NCBI RefSeq assembly: GCF_031344075.1
Contig: NZ_JAVJAN010000021.1
Span: forward strand, 3,589-67,588
From: Clostridium aquiflavi
GTDB taxonomy: Bacteria > Bacillota > Clostridia > Clostridiales > Clostridiaceae
Length of the DNA: 64,000 nt
Direction of reading: 5' to 3'
Position numbers and translations under genes: made by a program. This document shows positions 63,098-64,000 of the stretch, one piece after another. The stretch's first letter is position 1. Each line of letters begins with the position of its first letter. The notes under the pieces are model-generated. The model was given only the letters and a program-made list of their open reading frames with translations. It ran no database searches and was not told where the DNA came from.

Positions 63098-63137
63098 AAC
63101 ATTTAATGTTGACAATATAACATTTAAAGAATAAAAT
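63098..63137 (+). promoter_or_regulatory. deoC promoter with overlapping DeoR-type operator
   Basis: TTGACA (63109-63114), 17-base spacer, TAAAAT (63132-63137). The dyad AACATTTAATGTT (63098-63110) touches the -35, and further half-sites AACATTTAAAG (63119-63129) and AAATGTT (63083-63089) flank it. Confidence 0.68.
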
Positions 63138-63193
63138 AGAGCCATAGAATAAAAGTTTATATTAAAAGAAACAAAGAAATGAGGATGTAATTT

Positions 63194-63859
63194 ATGAATA
63201 ATGCAGAAATTTTAAAACATGTTGACCATACTTTATTAAAGCCAGTAGCAACTTGGGATGATATAAAAAAAATATGTGATGAATCAATAGAATATAATAC
63301 AGCATCAATATGTATTCCAGCTTGTTATATATCTCGTATACATGCAACATATGGGGACAAGGTTAATATATGTACAGTAGTAGGTTTCCCTTTAGGATAT
63401 TCTTCAACAGAAGGTAAAATAGCAGAAACAAAGCAAGCTTTAGCTGATGGAGCAAATGAAATTGATATGGTAATTAACATTTCAGATGTTAAAAACAAAG
63501 CATACGATAAAGTTACAGAAGAAATAAGAGCTTTAAAAGAAGTTGTTGGAAATAAGATATTAAAAGTTATAATTGAAACTTGTTACCTAACAGAAGAAGA
63601 AAAAATAGCTATGTGTAAAGCTGTAACAGAAGCAGGTGCTGATTATATAAAGACATCTACTGGTTTTGGAACAGGTGGAGCAACTCTTGAAGATATAAAA
63701 TTATTCAAAAAACACATAGGACCAAATGTTAAGATTAAAGCTGCTGGTGGAGTAAGTACAGTAGAAGATCTTAATATGTTTATAAATGAAGGCTGCGATA
63801 GACTTGGAACAAGTAGAGCAGTAGGTCTTTTAAAAGGTGAAGAAACACAAGGATATTAA
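63194..63859 (+). CDS. deoC: DeoC: deoxyribose-phosphate aldolase
   Basis: A 221-residue TIM-barrel class I aldolase. Landmarks are HVDHTLLKPVATWDDIKKIC at residue 9, VVGFPLGYSS near 64, EIDMVINISDVK near 93 and KVIIETCYLT near 122. The Schiff-base Lys is in DYIKTSTGFGTGGAT near 152, followed by KAAGGVSTVEDL and LGTSRAVGLLKGEE. It splits deoxyribose-5-phosphate into glyceraldehyde-3-phosphate and acetaldehyde. The start follows ATGAGGATG. No other deo genes are in view. Confidence 0.96.
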   Translation: MNNAEILKHVDHTLLKPVATWDDIKKICDESIEYNTASICIPACYISRIHATYGDKVNICTVVGFPLGYSSTEGKIAETKQALADGANEIDMVINISDVKNKAYDKVTEEIRALKEVVGNKILKVIIETCYLTEEEKIAMCKAVTEAGADYIKTSTGFGTGGATLEDIKLFKKHIGPNVKIKAAGGVSTVEDLNMFINEGCDRLGTSRAVGLLKGEETQGY

Positions 63860-63878
63860 TTTTTGGCTATGTTTTAGC

Positions 63879-64000
63879 GGAGTGTTGATATATGCATAAG
63901 CAAAGTGGGCGGAATGTAAAAAAGGAAACTCGACTTCTGATAGTCGCTGAGTAAGTTCGAGGAGCGAAATATAAAATTCCGACTCTCACTTAACAACACT
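63879..64000. repeat. unidentified multi-hairpin element at the right edge
   Basis: Nested complementary segments: AGTGTTG (63881-63887) with CAACACT (63994-64000), AAGTG (63903-63907) with CACTT (63987-63991), CGGAAT (63910-63915) with ATTCCG (63976-63981), and CTCGA-CTT (63929-63936) with AAGT-TCGAG (63953-63961). It is visibly richer in G and C than the surroundings. No frame or known RNA consensus was recognised. It could be a structured RNA, a palindromic repeat or the edge of a mobile element; it may continue beyond the window. Confidence 0.6.

Overview
The window is chromosomal DNA of a strictly fermentative, AT-rich Firmicute, almost certainly a Clostridium (sensu stricto). The evidence is the very low GC, the strong GGAGG-type ribosome binding sites with frequent TTG starts, the electron-bifurcating Nfn transhydrogenase, a CoA transferase, flagellin lysine methylase FliB, a D-alanylation operon in the order dltD-X-A-B-C, and a tmRNA whose tag ends in EDNFAIAA. 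No phage, insertion sequence transposase, CRISPR array, tRNA or rRNA was seen.

Layout. 1-9.5 kb: end of a butanediol-type dehydrogenase, nfnAB, a chemotaxis receptor, a cyclophilin lipoprotein, and single genes (DUF1275, GNAT, SDR, alpha/beta hydrolase). 9.8-17.6 kb: a KAS III-like protein lacking two catalytic residues, a nucleotidyltransferase, small regulators and membrane proteins, RidA, an Asn/Met-rich repeat protein, a GntR-ATPase-permease operon with a perfect palindromic operator, a broken chemotaxis receptor and an iron-sulfur protein. 17.9-22.2 kb: the dlt operon, including a dltX gene overlapping the end of dltD. 22.3-25.3 kb: the most unusual region. The tmRNA gene is interrupted in its T-loop by a group I intron. 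A LAGLIDADG endonuclease gene follows, then a frameshifted CoA-transferase A gene and an intact B gene, then a decayed second copy of the tmRNA end, its terminator and the endonuclease tail.

25.4-41 kb: oxidoreductase, FliB, SUFU-domain protein, AraC regulator, a divergent Crp/MFS pair around a perfect inverted repeat, an iron-type flavodoxin/DUF3793 pair, lytic transglycosylase, YhaM-type nuclease, endonuclease IV, FAD oxidoreductase and L,D-transpeptidase. 41-45.4 kb: GlcNAc operon nagR-A-B-E behind a clear promoter/operator. 45.5-48.7 kb: cutC, then bioY-bioB-bioD behind a BirA-type operator. 48.9-56 kb: MerR regulator, a heterodimeric ABC exporter, and ilvB-ilvN on the minus strand with an attenuator-like hairpin. 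56.2-64 kb: CarD-like regulator, zinc-ribbon protein, FUSC exporter preceded by a coupled 32-codon frame, T-box-controlled brnQ, a second Crp-type regulator, and a divergent DeoR/deoC pair. The right edge holds an unexplained multi-hairpin element.

Themes. Many units are small operons paired with their own regulator and a visible inverted-repeat operator (GntR/ABC, Crp/MFS, NagR, BirA, DeoR, MerR). Branched-chain amino acids are handled by ilvBN synthesis and T-box-regulated BrnQ uptake. Amino sugar and deoxynucleoside salvage are represented by nagABE and deoC. Cell-envelope work is done by dlt, the L,D-transpeptidase and the transglycosylase.

All functions are from reading motifs by eye; no database search was run.
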